The translations under genes were made by a program, and so were the position numbers. Positions 17,853-26,069 of a DNA stretch of 64,000 bases are shown piece by piece. The notes beneath the pieces were generated by a model. The model was not told where the DNA came from, made no database searches, and saw only the letters and a list, made by a program, of their open reading frames with translations. The DNA is from an uncultured Bacteroidia bacterium. Lineage in GTDB: Bacteria; Bacteroidota; Bacteroidia; Bacteroidales; UBA932. Numbering within the stretch: position 1 is the first letter of the stretch; each line of letters begins with the position of its first letter. Location: contig CACXMA010000013.1 of the NCBI GenBank assembly GCA_902768665.1, positions 1 through 64,000 on the forward strand. Reading direction: 5' to 3'.

Positions 17853-18773
17853 CTAGATTTCGTAGGTGGCGAGGAGGACGACGGGGCCGGTAAGGTAGAC
17901 GGCGGTGAAGGTATCGGGGCCGACGGGGGTGAAGTCGACGCTGAGGTCGTCCTGACGGGCCCGGACGGGGGTGTGGACGCTGTCATTTCGACCAAGCGAA
18001 GCGTCCTTTTTGTCATTTCGAGCTTGTCGAGAAATCTCCCCGGCCGAGAACCAGGCGGCGATGGCGCTGGCGGTGATGCCGGTGCCGCAGGCGAGGGTCT
18101 CTCCTTCGACGCCTTTCTCGAAGGTGCGGACCTTGATGCCGCCGCCGGGCAGCCGCTGGACAAAGTTGGCGTTGGCGCCGATGGGCGCAAAGGTCGGATC
18201 GTGGCGGTAGCGCGGGCCTTCTTTCTCTATATCAAGGGCTTCCACGTCGTCGACAAAGCGGACATAATGCCGTGTCCCCGTGTCGAGGAAGTAGCCGCCC
18301 AGCACCGGCGTCACGCCGCTGACGTCCTTCATGCCGAGGCGGATGGTCCAGCCCTTCTCATCCTTGGCCAGCAACTCGGCCGTATGCGGCCCGTCTGGCG
18401 CCAGGAAGCGGAAAATGCGGCTGCCGTCGCCCGGCCGGATGCCGAGATAATCGGCGAAGGCCGCAATGCAGCGCCCTCCGTTGCCGCACATCATCCCGCC
18501 CGACCCGTCCGGATTGTAGAACTCCATCCGGAAGTCGCTGCGCCTAGGACCGCGGGGAGGCGCTTGCGCTGACCCAAGATTCGTCTTGCAGAACTCCTCT
18601 GCCCGGAGGCTGGAGGACGCTTCTCCTGCGCAGAGAATCATCAGGCCGTCGGTGTGGTACTGAGCGCAGAGGGCGACGATCCGCTCGGGGACTCGGAAGG
18701 GGGCCATGTCGGCGCCGCGGCCGTCCAGGACCACAAAATTGTTCCCGGCGCCGGAGAAATGGTATAGTTTCAT
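17853..18773 (-). CDS. dapF: DapF, diaminopimelate epimerase, with two in-frame insertions
   Basis: Converts LL- to meso-diaminopimelate for peptidoglycan and lysine. Both catalytic cysteines are present: C96 in NPDGSGGMMCGNGGRC and C229 in GVEGETLACGTG. The start FSGAGNNFVVLDGRG is typical. At 306 residues it is about 40-50 longer than usual homologues. The extra length lies in two blocks: residues about 50-79 (a GC-rich segment with small hairpins, 18537-18626) and residues about 245-265, which are encoded by two antisense copies of the CATTTCGAG repeat (17981-18037). The frame stays open through both. The ATG overlaps the stop of the aminotransferase gene, so the two are translationally coupled. 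Confidence 0.93.
   Translation of the reverse strand: MKLYHFSGAGNNFVVLDGRGADMAPFRVPERIVALCAQYHTDGLMILCAGEASSSLRAEEFCKTNLGSAQAPPRGPRRSDFRMEFYNPDGSGGMMCGNGGRCIAAFADYLGIRPGDGSRIFRFLAPDGPHTAELLAKDEKGWTIRLGMKDVSGVTPVLGGYFLDTGTRHYVRFVDDVEALDIEKEGPRYRHDPTFAPIGANANFVQRLPGGGIKVRTFEKGVEGETLACGTGITASAIAAWFSAGEISRQARNDKKDASLGRNDSVHTPVRARQDDLSVDFTPVGPDTFTAVYLTGPVVLLATYEI
17981..18037 (+). repeat. Two tandem CATTTCGAG repeats inside dapF
   Basis: Copy one (17981-18010) reads TGTCATTTCGACCAAGCG and onward; copy two (18011-18037) reads TGTCATTTCGAGCTTGTC then GAGAAATCTC. They are antisense to dapF and are translated there as GEISRQARNDKKDASLGRND. Their length does not break the frame. Confidence 0.85.
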
Positions 18774-19918
18774 CTTGCTTTCGAGATAAGGTCGGCGAGA
18801 AGGCGGATGCCCGGCTCCATCTTCGCCTCGTCGATGAAGGAGAAATTGAGCCGCATCGTGTTGCGGTGCGAGCCGTCGGTATAGAAGAACGATCCGGCGA
18901 CGTAAGCCACCCCGGCGCTCAGCGCCTCGTCGTAGAGGGCGACGGTGTCGATGCCCTCCGGGAGGGTCAGGAAGAGGAACAGGCCGCCTTCGGGGCGGGT
19001 CCAGAAAGTGCCTTCAGGCATGTACCGCTCCAGCAGGCCGAGCATCCTGTCCCTGCGCCGGCGGTATTCGGCGATGGTCTTTACGAGGTTGCGGTCCAGC
19101 TCGCCGGAGCTGATATACTCAGCGGCGATGTACTGGTCGAACACGGGCGGACAGAGGTCCAGCGCCTGCTTGCAGATATAGATCTTCTCCAGCAGCGCTT
19201 CCGGTCCGATGATCCAGCCGAGACGGAAGCCCGGCGCCAGGATCTTGGAGAAGGACCCCAGATGCAGCGTCCGCTCCGGAGCCATGCTGTAGAGGGTCGG
19301 AACGGCCTCGCCGCTGTAGCGCAGCTCGCGGTAGGGACTGTCCTCCACGATCAGCAGGTCCTGCTCCCGGGCAAAGGAGACGAGCTCCTCCCGCTCCGAG
19401 AGCGTCATCGTCTCGCCCGAGGGATTGTTGAAATCCGGAATGACGTAGATGAACTTCGCCCGGAGGCCGGAGGCGGCAGCAGGGATGCTGGAGGCGGCGA
19501 TGGGCCGGACCTCGGCCCTGTAGGACCGGAAGGACTGCAGCGCGCCGAGGTAGACGGGATTCTTTGCAAGGACGATGTCGCCGGGGTCGAGCATCACGCG
19601 CGAGCAGACGTCGATGCCCTGCTGGGAGGATGTCGTGATCTGCACCCGCGAAACGGGCACGCCGTAGCGGTCGGCGATGGCCTGGCGAAGCTCCGGAACG
19701 CCCTGTGTGGCGCCGTACTGGAGGGCCTTGGGTCCGTATTTGTCGAGGACGTCGCTGCTCAGCCGCTTGATGGCCTCCGTGGGGAAGGTCACCGCGGCGG
19801 GGTAGCCGCCGGCGAAGGAGCAGATGGCGGAAAGGTCCACCTTGGCGAATATGTCGCGGACGGGCGAACGCAGGAAGGAGGGAACGTCCCCGGAAAAGAA
19901 TGCGGAATAGTCTCTCAT
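18770..19918 (-). CDS. PLP-dependent aminotransferase, 2-aminoadipate/MocR-like class I fold
   Basis: A fold-type I aminotransferase of 382 residues without a DNA-binding domain. Visible motifs: QYGATQGVPELRQAIADRYG, DFNNPSGETMT (substrate and PLP contacts), IVEDSPYRELRY (Asp and Tyr of the cofactor site) and HLGSFSKILAPGFRLGW with the Schiff-base Lys. The closest named group is the 2-aminoadipate transaminase (LysN-like) family. Its ATG overlaps the upstream DUF2490 stop by one base and its stop overlaps the dapF start by four. The coupling to dapF suggests, as inference, a role in amino-acid or lysine metabolism; the substrate cannot be read from sequence. Confidence 0.85.
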   Translation of the reverse strand: MRDYSAFFSGDVPSFLRSPVRDIFAKVDLSAICSFAGGYPAAVTFPTEAIKRLSSDVLDKYGPKALQYGATQGVPELRQAIADRYGVPVSRVQITTSSQQGIDVCSRVMLDPGDIVLAKNPVYLGALQSFRSYRAEVRPIAASSIPAAASGLRAKFIYVIPDFNNPSGETMTLSEREELVSFAREQDLLIVEDSPYRELRYSGEAVPTLYSMAPERTLHLGSFSKILAPGFRLGWIIGPEALLEKIYICKQALDLCPPVFDQYIAAEYISSGELDRNLVKTIAEYRRRRDRMLGLLERYMPEGTFWTRPEGGLFLFLTLPEGIDTVALYDEALSAGVAYVAGSFFYTDGSHRNTMRLNFSFIDEAKMEPGIRLLADLISKAR

Positions 19919-20742
19919 CAGAAGGAATAGGTATATCCGACGCCGAGAATGAAGTTCAGCGAGTGGTCGAGGGTATAGCTCTTGAGCTTGGTGCCTTCCT
20001 TGTTGGCGTCGACGGACTTGTCCGTGCAGTATTCCGTCAGGACATAGACGTCGATGCCGTGGCTCTTGCTCAGCTCGAAATCACAGCCGAGACAGCCGCG
20101 GAGGCGGTTGACGTACATGTTGCTCCAGCTGTCGATGAACCAGCCGGCGTCGGAGGAACCGTCCGCGGAGTAGTAGGGCGGATCCAGGGCGGCGTTGTAG
20201 TTCGCCTTGATCGCGGGGGCGTTCAGCGTGTTGCGGACTTCGGCGTAGGCATAGGGCTTCCCGAAGGAGAAACCGCGGTACTTGGCGGAGATGCGGCTCT
20301 TGAGGACCATGGCGTTCGTGGCCGACTGGTAGGCATTGAACGAGCCCGTCCGGTGCGTGATCTGGAAGCGCTCCTTGATGCCGAAGGTCCACAGGCCGGT
20401 CTTCCAGGTGCCGCCCAGCTCGAAACTGAAGCGGTGGCGCGGGTAGGTGAAGGCGGACTGGCTCTTCTTGTAGGGATTGAGCAGGGAATAGGTGAATCCC
20501 GCTTTCAGGAAGTCGCTGATCTTGTAGCTGACGCCCAGGCTCGTCTGGAAACGGTCGATGGCCGAGGAACCGTCCTCGAAGCGGAATTGCTCCTCCGCGG
20601 TGATATGGAATCCTTTGCTGATTTTCTTGTCCAGGCCGATGGAAAGGCGGGTCTGGAAATCCGTTTCGTCCGTCCCTTCCGTCTGGGCGGAAGCGGCCAG
20701 GGGCAGCAGGACGAGCAGCAGGGGAAGAAGGGTCTTTTTCAT
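19918..20742 (-). CDS. DUF2490 outer-membrane beta-barrel protein
   Basis: 274 residues: a signal peptide (MKKTLLPLLLVLLPLAASAQ) and then alternating hydrophobic/polar strands with many aromatic residues, ending in ...LGVGYTYSF with the terminal Phe expected for insertion by BamA. The start ...FQTRLSIGLDKKISKGFHITAEEQFRFED resembles the DUF2490 family of Bacteroidetes. The function is unknown. It begins two bases after DUF4956 on the same strand, inside the VTC operon, so it may be the outer-membrane part of that system. Confidence 0.8.
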   Translation of the reverse strand: MKKTLLPLLLVLLPLAASAQTEGTDETDFQTRLSIGLDKKISKGFHITAEEQFRFEDGSSAIDRFQTSLGVSYKISDFLKAGFTYSLLNPYKKSQSAFTYPRHRFSFELGGTWKTGLWTFGIKERFQITHRTGSFNAYQSATNAMVLKSRISAKYRGFSFGKPYAYAEVRNTLNAPAIKANYNAALDPPYYSADGSSDAGWFIDSWSNMYVNRLRGCLGCDFELSKSHGIDVYVLTEYCTDKSVDANKEGTKLKSYTLDHSLNFILGVGYTYSF

Positions 20743-20744
20743 GC

Positions 20745-21632
20745 TTATCCGATGTAATCCTTTTCGCGGGTGATGGTATTGACGGTGTTGCTTTCGCCCT
20801 TTCCGAGCTCGTAGAACACCTTGATGAAGGCGGCGTCCTTGAGGAAGTCGACATGGCCGATTTCCACATCCTTGACCTTCACGCCGAGGCGCTTGTCAAG
20901 GTCGGCGATGAGCTCCGCCCGGCGCTCCGGAACGATGTTCTCGATGCGGTCGTAGAGGACGAGCTTGGTCGTCATGTGGTGGACGATATGGCCGTTCTCA
21001 AGGACGGCGACAACCCCGATGATCAGCAGGTTGGCGAGAACGATGATCAGGAGGTTGCCTTCCAGCAGGGCGTAATGCTGCGCCTCTCCGAAGCTGCCCT
21101 TGATGTCAAACAGCGGGGCGAGGCCGTTCATGGCCGCGACGGCGATGATGACAAAGAGATAGGTCATTTCGCGGATCGGGACGGTCTCCGTGCGGTAGCG
21201 GATCACGCCGAAGATGGCGAACAGGCCGAGGGTCAGACCGACGCCCACGGAGACGCTGCCCATCACGTACAGCAGCATCTGCATGGCGACCGAGAACACC
21301 AGGAAGGTGAAATAGTAGTCGCGGCGGCGGGCCTTGCGGTAATAGAACAACCCGACGATGACCCAACAGGCGAGAAGGTTCAGCAGGAAGCGGATCGCCA
21401 GTTCCTCGAGCTTCTGCCCGGTGGTCATCTGCGGGTCGTTGATGGCGGCTGCGGCATCGAGGGCCTCTCCGCCGTCTTCCTGGACGCTTGCCCAGGGATC
21501 GGCGGTGAGCAGCGTGCCGTCCGAGGCCTCGTCGGCGGTATAGACGAAAGGATCGTCATCGGGCGCCGCGAATGCGACGGCGCCTCCAATCAGCAGGGCG
21601 GTGGCTGCGGCGAGGATGGGTTTCAGATTCAT
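20745..21632 (-). CDS. DUF4956 membrane protein
   Basis: 295 residues: a possible signal peptide (to about 23), an acidic linker of about 50 residues, then four membrane helices from about residue 80 (RFLLNLLACWVIVGLFYYR; FLVFSVAMQMLLYVMGS; VGLTLGLFAIFGVIRYRT; NLLIIVLANLLIIGVVAVLE), and a cytoplasmic C-terminal domain. The GLFAIFGVIRYRTETVPIREMTY stretch is characteristic of DUF4956. The family is repeatedly found next to VTC polyphosphate polymerases, as here: its ATG overlaps the VTC stop by four bases. Confidence 0.86.
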   Translation of the reverse strand: MNLKPILAAATALLIGGAVAFAAPDDDPFVYTADEASDGTLLTADPWASVQEDGGEALDAAAAINDPQMTTGQKLEELAIRFLLNLLACWVIVGLFYYRKARRRDYYFTFLVFSVAMQMLLYVMGSVSVGVGLTLGLFAIFGVIRYRTETVPIREMTYLFVIIAVAAMNGLAPLFDIKGSFGEAQHYALLEGNLLIIVLANLLIIGVVAVLENGHIVHHMTTKLVLYDRIENIVPERRAELIADLDKRLGVKVKDVEIGHVDFLKDAAFIKVFYELGKGESNTVNTITREKDYIG

Positions 21633-22423
21633 ATCGTTGCAATTTTTTCGTTGATTACTTTTTCGATGCGGCGGACCTTCGGCTTGAAGCGGCCGGCGGG
21701 GACGCTGCGGTTGGTGATGGCCGTGCCGATGCAGTATTTGCTGACACGGATGGGCTTGACGCGATGCCCCAGCAGGATGTCCTTCATCTCGCTCCGGGCG
21801 CGGCCGTCCTGCTTGAGCTCGATGATGACGGCGCTGCCGAGTCCGGCGTCGACACCCGTGTCGTGGTTGACGAAACGCAGGGACGTGTCGATGGTCAGGC
21901 GCTCCGTCATGGCGGCATTGATGAGGGTGATGCGGTCGAAGATGGTCTCGAGCCGCGGCTTCAGGTCCTCGGGCCGGTAGCCGGAAATCTGCGTCAGGAA
22001 GGCGTCGGCACCGGTGTCCGGCCGGAAGTCGGCGAATTCGGCGGGGGGAATCTCCATGCGCTTTTTCTTCGTGCGGCCCTTGTTGTTCTTGCGCTTGATT
22101 TCGAGGAAGGTCTGTCCGGAGGAAACATAGACCCGCGTTCGGACCTTCTGGCGGTTCAGGCGGCGGTTGTGGTGGTCCCGGAACATGCCGAGGCCGTCGG
22201 TGTCGTAATAGAGGGAATTGTAGGGGCAGAGCCGGTATCCGTCGACCTCGAGCACACGGTAGCCGTGGCGGTCGGCGTCCCGGAGAACCTCCCGGAGCGT
22301 AGCCATGTCGGTGCAGTATTTCGTGTCGATGCGGTTCATCAGCCGGATCGATTCCATCTCGTCCAGCCGGATCGGGCGCATCGCCGCGAGCTGCTCCAGG
22401 AGCTCTGTCCGTCTACTGTCCAT
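21629..22423 (-). CDS. VTC-domain polyphosphate polymerase-like protein
   Basis: 264 residues from ATG 22421-22423. The VTC tunnel-domain signatures are present: LMNRIDTKYC near residue 30, YNSLYYDTDGLGMFRDHHN, KVRTRVYVSSG, FLEIKRKNNKG and, near the end, VKPIRVSKYCIG. In yeast the VTC4 domain makes polyphosphate from ATP; bacterial members are mostly untested. It has no membrane segment and probably acts on the cytoplasmic side with DUF4956. Its start overlaps the previous gene by 11 bases and its stop overlaps DUF4956 by four. Confidence 0.85.
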   Translation of the reverse strand: MDSRRTELLEQLAAMRPIRLDEMESIRLMNRIDTKYCTDMATLREVLRDADRHGYRVLEVDGYRLCPYNSLYYDTDGLGMFRDHHNRRLNRQKVRTRVYVSSGQTFLEIKRKNNKGRTKKKRMEIPPAEFADFRPDTGADAFLTQISGYRPEDLKPRLETIFDRITLINAAMTERLTIDTSLRFVNHDTGVDAGLGSAVIIELKQDGRARSEMKDILLGHRVKPIRVSKYCIGTAITNRSVPAGRFKPKVRRIEKVINEKIATI

Positions 22424-22844
22424 CCGAAACGATATACTCGTAATGCTTGATGGAGACGACTTTTCCCTTGGGAGTATAGGTCGTCTGGGTTTTCTTCCTG
22501 CCGAACTCGTTGTACTCGAACTTCTTGACCGAATTGAGGCGGTTGCGCTCGTCGTAGATGTCCTCTTGGATGCACTTGCCGGCTTCGTTGTATTTGAAGC
22601 GCTTGCGCCATTTCTGGCCCGTGGAGCCGTACTCGATTTCCTCGAGCTTCTTGCCGTCGGGGGAGAAGGTCGTGACGTGGTCGAGCGTCCGGTTGTTGGA
22701 CCGGGCGTCGGTGTTCCATTCCTTGATGACAAGGTTGCGCTTGTCGATCTTCTGGGTTGCGGTATTGTCCTGGGCCGCGGCTCCGATGCCGGAGGCGAGA
22801 AGCAGGACAAGGGCGGTGCCGAGGAGGAAGCCAAATCGTTTCAT
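22413..22844 (-). CDS. Small secreted protein with toxin_15/MORN-like YD-type strands, unknown function
   Basis: 143 residues: a signal peptide (MKRFGFLLGTALVLLLASGIGAAAQ), then short repeated strand units, each with a charged or aromatic turn (EEIEYGSTGQKWRKRFKYNEAG, KKFEYNEFGRKKTQTTYTPKG). This looks like an antiparallel repeat such as those in YD or MORN-like proteins. I recognise no named family. It lies between trmO (four-base overlap) and the VTC gene (11-base overlap), so it belongs to the same operon and probably to the envelope part of that system. Confidence 0.7.
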   Translation of the reverse strand: MKRFGFLLGTALVLLLASGIGAAAQDNTATQKIDKRNLVIKEWNTDARSNNRTLDHVTTFSPDGKKLEEIEYGSTGQKWRKRFKYNEAGKCIQEDIYDERNRLNSVKKFEYNEFGRKKTQTTYTPKGKVVSIKHYEYIVSDGQ

Positions 22845-23518
22845 ATCTTTTTTCCTATCGTTTTAATCGTGAGTGTGCCATCCGCCACCGTGAAGGCGAC
22901 GTCGTAGGCTCCGAACGCCATGCCGTAGCGCTTGCCGGGCTCGTCCTGGTAGGCCGGGCGCGGGTCGAGGGCGAGAATCTCCTCGAGCGCGGCCGTATCC
23001 TCCGGAGAGAGGGGACTGGCGGTTTCCCATTCGACCTTCAGGCGCGGCTGCGGGGCTCCGGCGGCAAATCCCGTCGCGGCCTCGGGGAAACAGTCGGCGT
23101 AGACCACATAGGGTTTGATGTCGTAGACGGGCGTACCGTCCATGAGGTCGGCGCCGGCGACCCGGATCTCGCTGCCGTCGGGCGCGACGGACAGAATCTT
23201 CACGCAGGAGAGCCCGAGGCGGTTCGGCCGGAAGGGGGAGCGGGTCGCGAAAACGCCCATGCGGACGTTCCCGCCAAGCCGCGGCGGCCGGACCGTCGGC
23301 TGCCAGGCCTTGCTCTCCGGCACTTCGGAGAAGCCCCAGATCAGCCAGATGCGGTCGAAGCCGTCTTCCCCCGAAAGGCCGCGAAGGGCATCCGGGTTGC
23401 GGAATTCGGGGCGGAAAACAATGCGCCCGTCGAGACTTCCGGCCAGCCCGCTCTGGCGGGGGAGGCCGAACTTGGCGGTCAGGGGACCGTGGTAGTCTGC
23501 GATGGGCGTAATGTTCAT
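22841..23518 (-). CDS. trmO: TrmO (TsaA), tRNA N6-threonylcarbamoyladenosine methyltransferase
   Basis: TrmO methylates the N6 of t6A37 in some tRNAs using S-adenosylmethionine. I choose ATG 23516-23518 (MNITPIADYHGPL), giving 225 residues. The conserved blocks are visible: FGLPRQSG, IVFRPEFRNPDALRGL, FDRIWLIWGF, RMGVFATRSPFRPNRLGLS and DLMDGTPVYDIKPYV. The C-terminal part (about 150-225) is the usual family extension. A promoter motif, TATTTTTG on the reverse strand, lies eight bases upstream. It is the first gene of a run of overlapping genes that reaches dapF. Confidence 0.92.
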   Translation of the reverse strand: MNITPIADYHGPLTAKFGLPRQSGLAGSLDGRIVFRPEFRNPDALRGLSGEDGFDRIWLIWGFSEVPESKAWQPTVRPPRLGGNVRMGVFATRSPFRPNRLGLSCVKILSVAPDGSEIRVAGADLMDGTPVYDIKPYVVYADCFPEAATGFAAGAPQPRLKVEWETASPLSPEDTAALEEILALDPRPAYQDEPGKRYGMAFGAYDVAFTVADGTLTIKTIGKKI

Positions 23519-23525
23519 AATCTTA

Positions 23526-23533
23526 CAAAAATA
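23526..23533 (-). promoter_or_regulatory. -7 element upstream of trmO
   Basis: Reverse-strand TATTTTTG within the 31-base gap after the Cthe_2159-like gene. No good -33 element is visible, so this is either a weak promoter or readthrough from the upstream gene dominates. Confidence 0.4.
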
Positions 23534-23549
23534 ACAATTATTTCCGGAT

Positions 23550-24467
23550 TTACCAGCGGCCGCCGCCACCTCCTCCCGGACCGCCACCGCCGGGGCCGCC
23601 CTGGCCGCCGCTGTAGGTGCTCAGCGATACGGCCGTGCCGCCGGAGATGCCGGAAGTGGCCCAGATACCGTTGCAGAAGGTCGTTCCGCCAACGCTCACG
23701 CCCTTGTATCCGCCGCTCAGCTGGACATAGTCGTTGCCGCGGATGCCGTGGCCGGCGGAGCTGCCGGCGCTGACCGTCACGGACGGGGCGTTGAGGAAGC
23801 GGACATAGTCGTCGGAGGCGATGCAGGACTTCGCCTGCTTGTTATTGGCGGTAACAGTCAAGTCGCCGCTGCCTGAGAAGACGAGCTGTCCTTCCGAGAA
23901 GAAGACGGCCTTCATGTCTTCGTCGCCGGAAGCCGAGTAGGCGGCGGAACTGCCGTCGGCGAGGGTATTCGTTCCCTCGACGACGACATAGCAACGCTTT
24001 TCGCTCTGGATATTGATGGCGGCGCCGCTGGCGCTGGAAAGGGACAGGTCGCTCAGAACGAGGGCCATCTTCTTGGCGCTGTAGAGCTTGAAGCAGCCGT
24101 CGGCGGCCGATCCCGTAAGCTTGTAGATGATGTTCTCGTCGCCGGTGCTGTTGATGGTGACGCTGTTGCCGCTGACGGAGACGCTGAGGGTGGAGGATGT
24201 TGCATAACCGCTGACCGTTGCGCCGGCGTTCGCATAGGTAACAGTCACCATGCGGGTGAAGGTCGTCGTGGAAATGTCGTCGTCGGAGGAAGGATCACCG
24301 CTGGAAGGATAGGTCCAGGATCCCGTCCCGTCGCTTGCGCCGTCATTTACGGTCGGCGTGACGGGGATGGACTCCTCCGCGTCTTCTGTCGTGATTTCGT
24401 CCTTGACGCAGCCGGTCAGAAGCAGGGCGGCAGACGCAATCAGAATCGGGGTAATCAAGCGTTTCAT
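23550..24467 (-). CDS. Cthe_2159-like carbohydrate-binding lipoprotein
   Basis: 305 residues from ATG 24465-24467. A lipoprotein signal (ILIASAALLLTGC) is followed by an acidic Ser/Thr-rich linker, then a beta-helix-like domain with the typical strings ADGCFKLYSAKKMALVLSDLS, VVVEGTNTLADGSS, EDMKAVFFSEGQLVFSGSG and SDDYVRF. These match the Cthe_2159 / DUF4353 family, whose founder binds cellulose and acidic sugars. It ends in a Gly-Pro-rich tail (GGQGGPGGGGPGGGG). It is shorter than many relatives. It lies 31 bases before trmO and may open the operon; members of this family often occur with VTC and DUF4956 genes. Confidence 0.8.
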   Translation of the reverse strand: MKRLITPILIASAALLLTGCVKDEITTEDAEESIPVTPTVNDGASDGTGSWTYPSSGDPSSDDDISTTTFTRMVTVTYANAGATVSGYATSSTLSVSVSGNSVTINSTGDENIIYKLTGSAADGCFKLYSAKKMALVLSDLSLSSASGAAINIQSEKRCYVVVEGTNTLADGSSAAYSASGDEDMKAVFFSEGQLVFSGSGDLTVTANNKQAKSCIASDDYVRFLNAPSVTVSAGSSAGHGIRGNDYVQLSGGYKGVSVGGTTFCNGIWATSGISGGTAVSLSTYSGGQGGPGGGGPGGGGGGRW

Positions 24468-24568
24468 AAGGCTGGCTTTAGGTTTTTCTTGTTTTATTGC
24501 TGATTTTTCAAATATCGGGCCAAAATGACAAATCGTTTTAACACACCCTTCCTTTCCGCTCGGTTTTC

Positions 24569-24599
24569 TTGCTTCATCGGGAAAACTTCCGTATTTTTG
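24569..24599 (+). promoter_or_regulatory. Promoter of the 24625 membrane-protein gene
   Basis: TTG (24569-24571), 20 bases, TATTTTTG (24592-24599), about 25 bases before the ATG. Confidence 0.65.
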
Positions 24600-24624
24600 T
24601 GGAATCAAGCATCAAAATCTGATT

Positions 24625-25266
24625 ATGGCCGGTAAGAAAAAATCAAGCAAGAAGCACCGTCCCGCTCCGTCGCTTCCGCCGACCCATCTGCTGGTGGTCG
24701 GCGCCTTTGCGGCACTTGTTTGCCTGCTGCCTTGGCCGGGCGGATGGGGGAGCAGCGCATTCTGGATCCGCGCCGGTATCGGTCTGGCGGCTTCCCTCCT
24801 GTTCTATCTTCTCGTCCGCTGGATCCTCCGGGATTCCTATCCGGCTTTCCTTGCCGCCCTGATGCTGCTCTGCGCGACGGCCGTATGGATGCCTTTCGGA
24901 GCCGGCTGGCGTCCTTGGGTGCTCCTATTCCTGCTGTCCTTTGCGCTGGGAGCCCTGTTCGGCTACTGGGACCGTAAGCTCGGCGGCAGGAAGGTCGGAT
25001 TCCAGCACCTTCTCTTTGCCGCTGTCGCAGGGGGTATCGCCCTTGCGGCGGTGGGCCTTTCCCTGCTGGTTCTCCTGCGCCCGATGCGCTACGGGGCCGT
25101 CCCGATGCTTTCCGCCCTGCTGATGGCGGCCGTGGCGGTCGGAGTGGTCCTGATGGCCGTCTCCGCCTTTTCCCGCAGAAGGCCCTGGGACATCGTGCTC
25201 GGCGCCCTGCTGTATGCCGTCGTCTGGAAACTCCTGTCCTTTCCGGGATTCGAATCTTTTTTGTAA
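24625..25266 (+). CDS. Hypothetical multi-pass membrane protein
   Basis: 213 residues with a short basic N-terminus (MAGKKKSSKKHRP) and about six hydrophobic helices (for example LLVVGAFAALVCLLPW, LLFYLLVRWIL, WVLLFLLSFALGALFG, GGIALAAVGLSLLVLL). No family was recognised. The basic start and short loops fit an inner-membrane protein with its N-terminus in the cytoplasm. Its stop codon overlaps the -7 element of the gpmA promoter, so the two genes may be co-transcribed as well as separately driven. Confidence 0.75.
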   Translation: MAGKKKSSKKHRPAPSLPPTHLLVVGAFAALVCLLPWPGGWGSSAFWIRAGIGLAASLLFYLLVRWILRDSYPAFLAALMLLCATAVWMPFGAGWRPWVLLFLLSFALGALFGYWDRKLGGRKVGFQHLLFAAVAGGIALAAVGLSLLVLLRPMRYGAVPMLSALLMAAVAVGVVLMAVSAFSRRRPWDIVLGALLYAVVWKLLSFPGFESFL

Positions 25267-25271
25267 ATTTG
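25264..25271 (+). promoter_or_regulatory. -7 element of gpmA
   Basis: TAAATTTG overlaps the stop codon of the preceding gene and lies 32 bases before the gpmA ATG. A degenerate -33 (TTTC at 25240-25243) is at 20 bases. Confidence 0.45.
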
Positions 25272-25303
25272 TGCCGCTGAAAACTTAATACTATCCAATA
25301 AAT

Positions 25304-26053
25304 ATGAAAAGAATCGTACTCGTACGCCATGGCGAAAGCGCCTGGAACCTCGAAAACCGTTTTACCGGCTGGACCGACGTGGACCTGACCCCGAAGGGGG
25401 AGAATGAGGCCAAGGAAGCCGGCAAACTCCTGAAGGCCGAAGGTTTTGCCTTCACGAAGGCTTATACCTCCTACCTCAAGAGAGCCGTCAAGACCCTCAA
25501 CAACATCCTCGACAACATGGACCTCGACTGGATCCCCGTGGAGAAGAGCTGGCGCCTCAATGAGAAGCACTACGGCAACCTCCAGGGCCTCAACAAGGCC
25601 GAGACCGCCGAGAAATACGGTGACGCCCAGGTCAAGATCTGGCGCCGCAGCTACGATGTCGCTCCGCTTCCGCTCGCCGAAGACGATCCCCGCAACGCCA
25701 AACTCGACCCCCGCTACGCCGGTGTCGCCGACAGCGACATTCCCCGTACCGAGAGCCTGAAGGACGCGATCGCCCGTGCCGTCCCGTACTGGAAGGAGGT
25801 CATCTTCCCGGACCGCCTCAACCACGACAACATCATCGTCGTCGCCCACGGCAATTCCCTCCGCGGTATCATCAAGTACCTCAAGGGCATCTCCGATGAG
25901 GACATCGTTTCCCTGAACCTCCCGACCGCCGTTCCGTACGTCTTCGAGTTCGACGACAACGGCAAGCTCGTCAAGGACTACTTCCTCGGCGACCAGGAGG
26001 CCATCGCCGCCAAGATGAACGCCGTCGCGAACCAGGGCAAGGCCGCGAAGTAA
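25304..26053 (+). CDS. gpmA: GpmA, 2,3-bisphosphoglycerate-dependent phosphoglycerate mutase
   Basis: Interconverts 3- and 2-phosphoglycerate in glycolysis. The 249-residue protein has the phosphohistidine motif [18 protein letters not shown] at the start, the substrate segment [27 protein letters not shown], and the second active-site His in [15 protein letters not shown]. Length and order match the dPGM family. It is followed by a strong bidirectional hairpin. Confidence 0.97.
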   Translation: MKRIVLVRHGESAWNLENRFTGWTDVDLTPKGENEAKEAGKLLKAEGFAFTKAYTSYLKRAVKTLNNILDNMDLDWIPVEKSWRLNEKHYGNLQGLNKAETAEKYGDAQVKIWRRSYDVAPLPLAEDDPRNAKLDPRYAGVADSDIPRTESLKDAIARAVPYWKEVIFPDRLNHDNIIVVAHGNSLRGIIKYLKGISDEDIVSLNLPTAVPYVFEFDDNGKLVKDYFLGDQEAIAAKMNAVANQGKAAK

Positions 26054-26069
26054 GCGTCGCTCCGCATAC

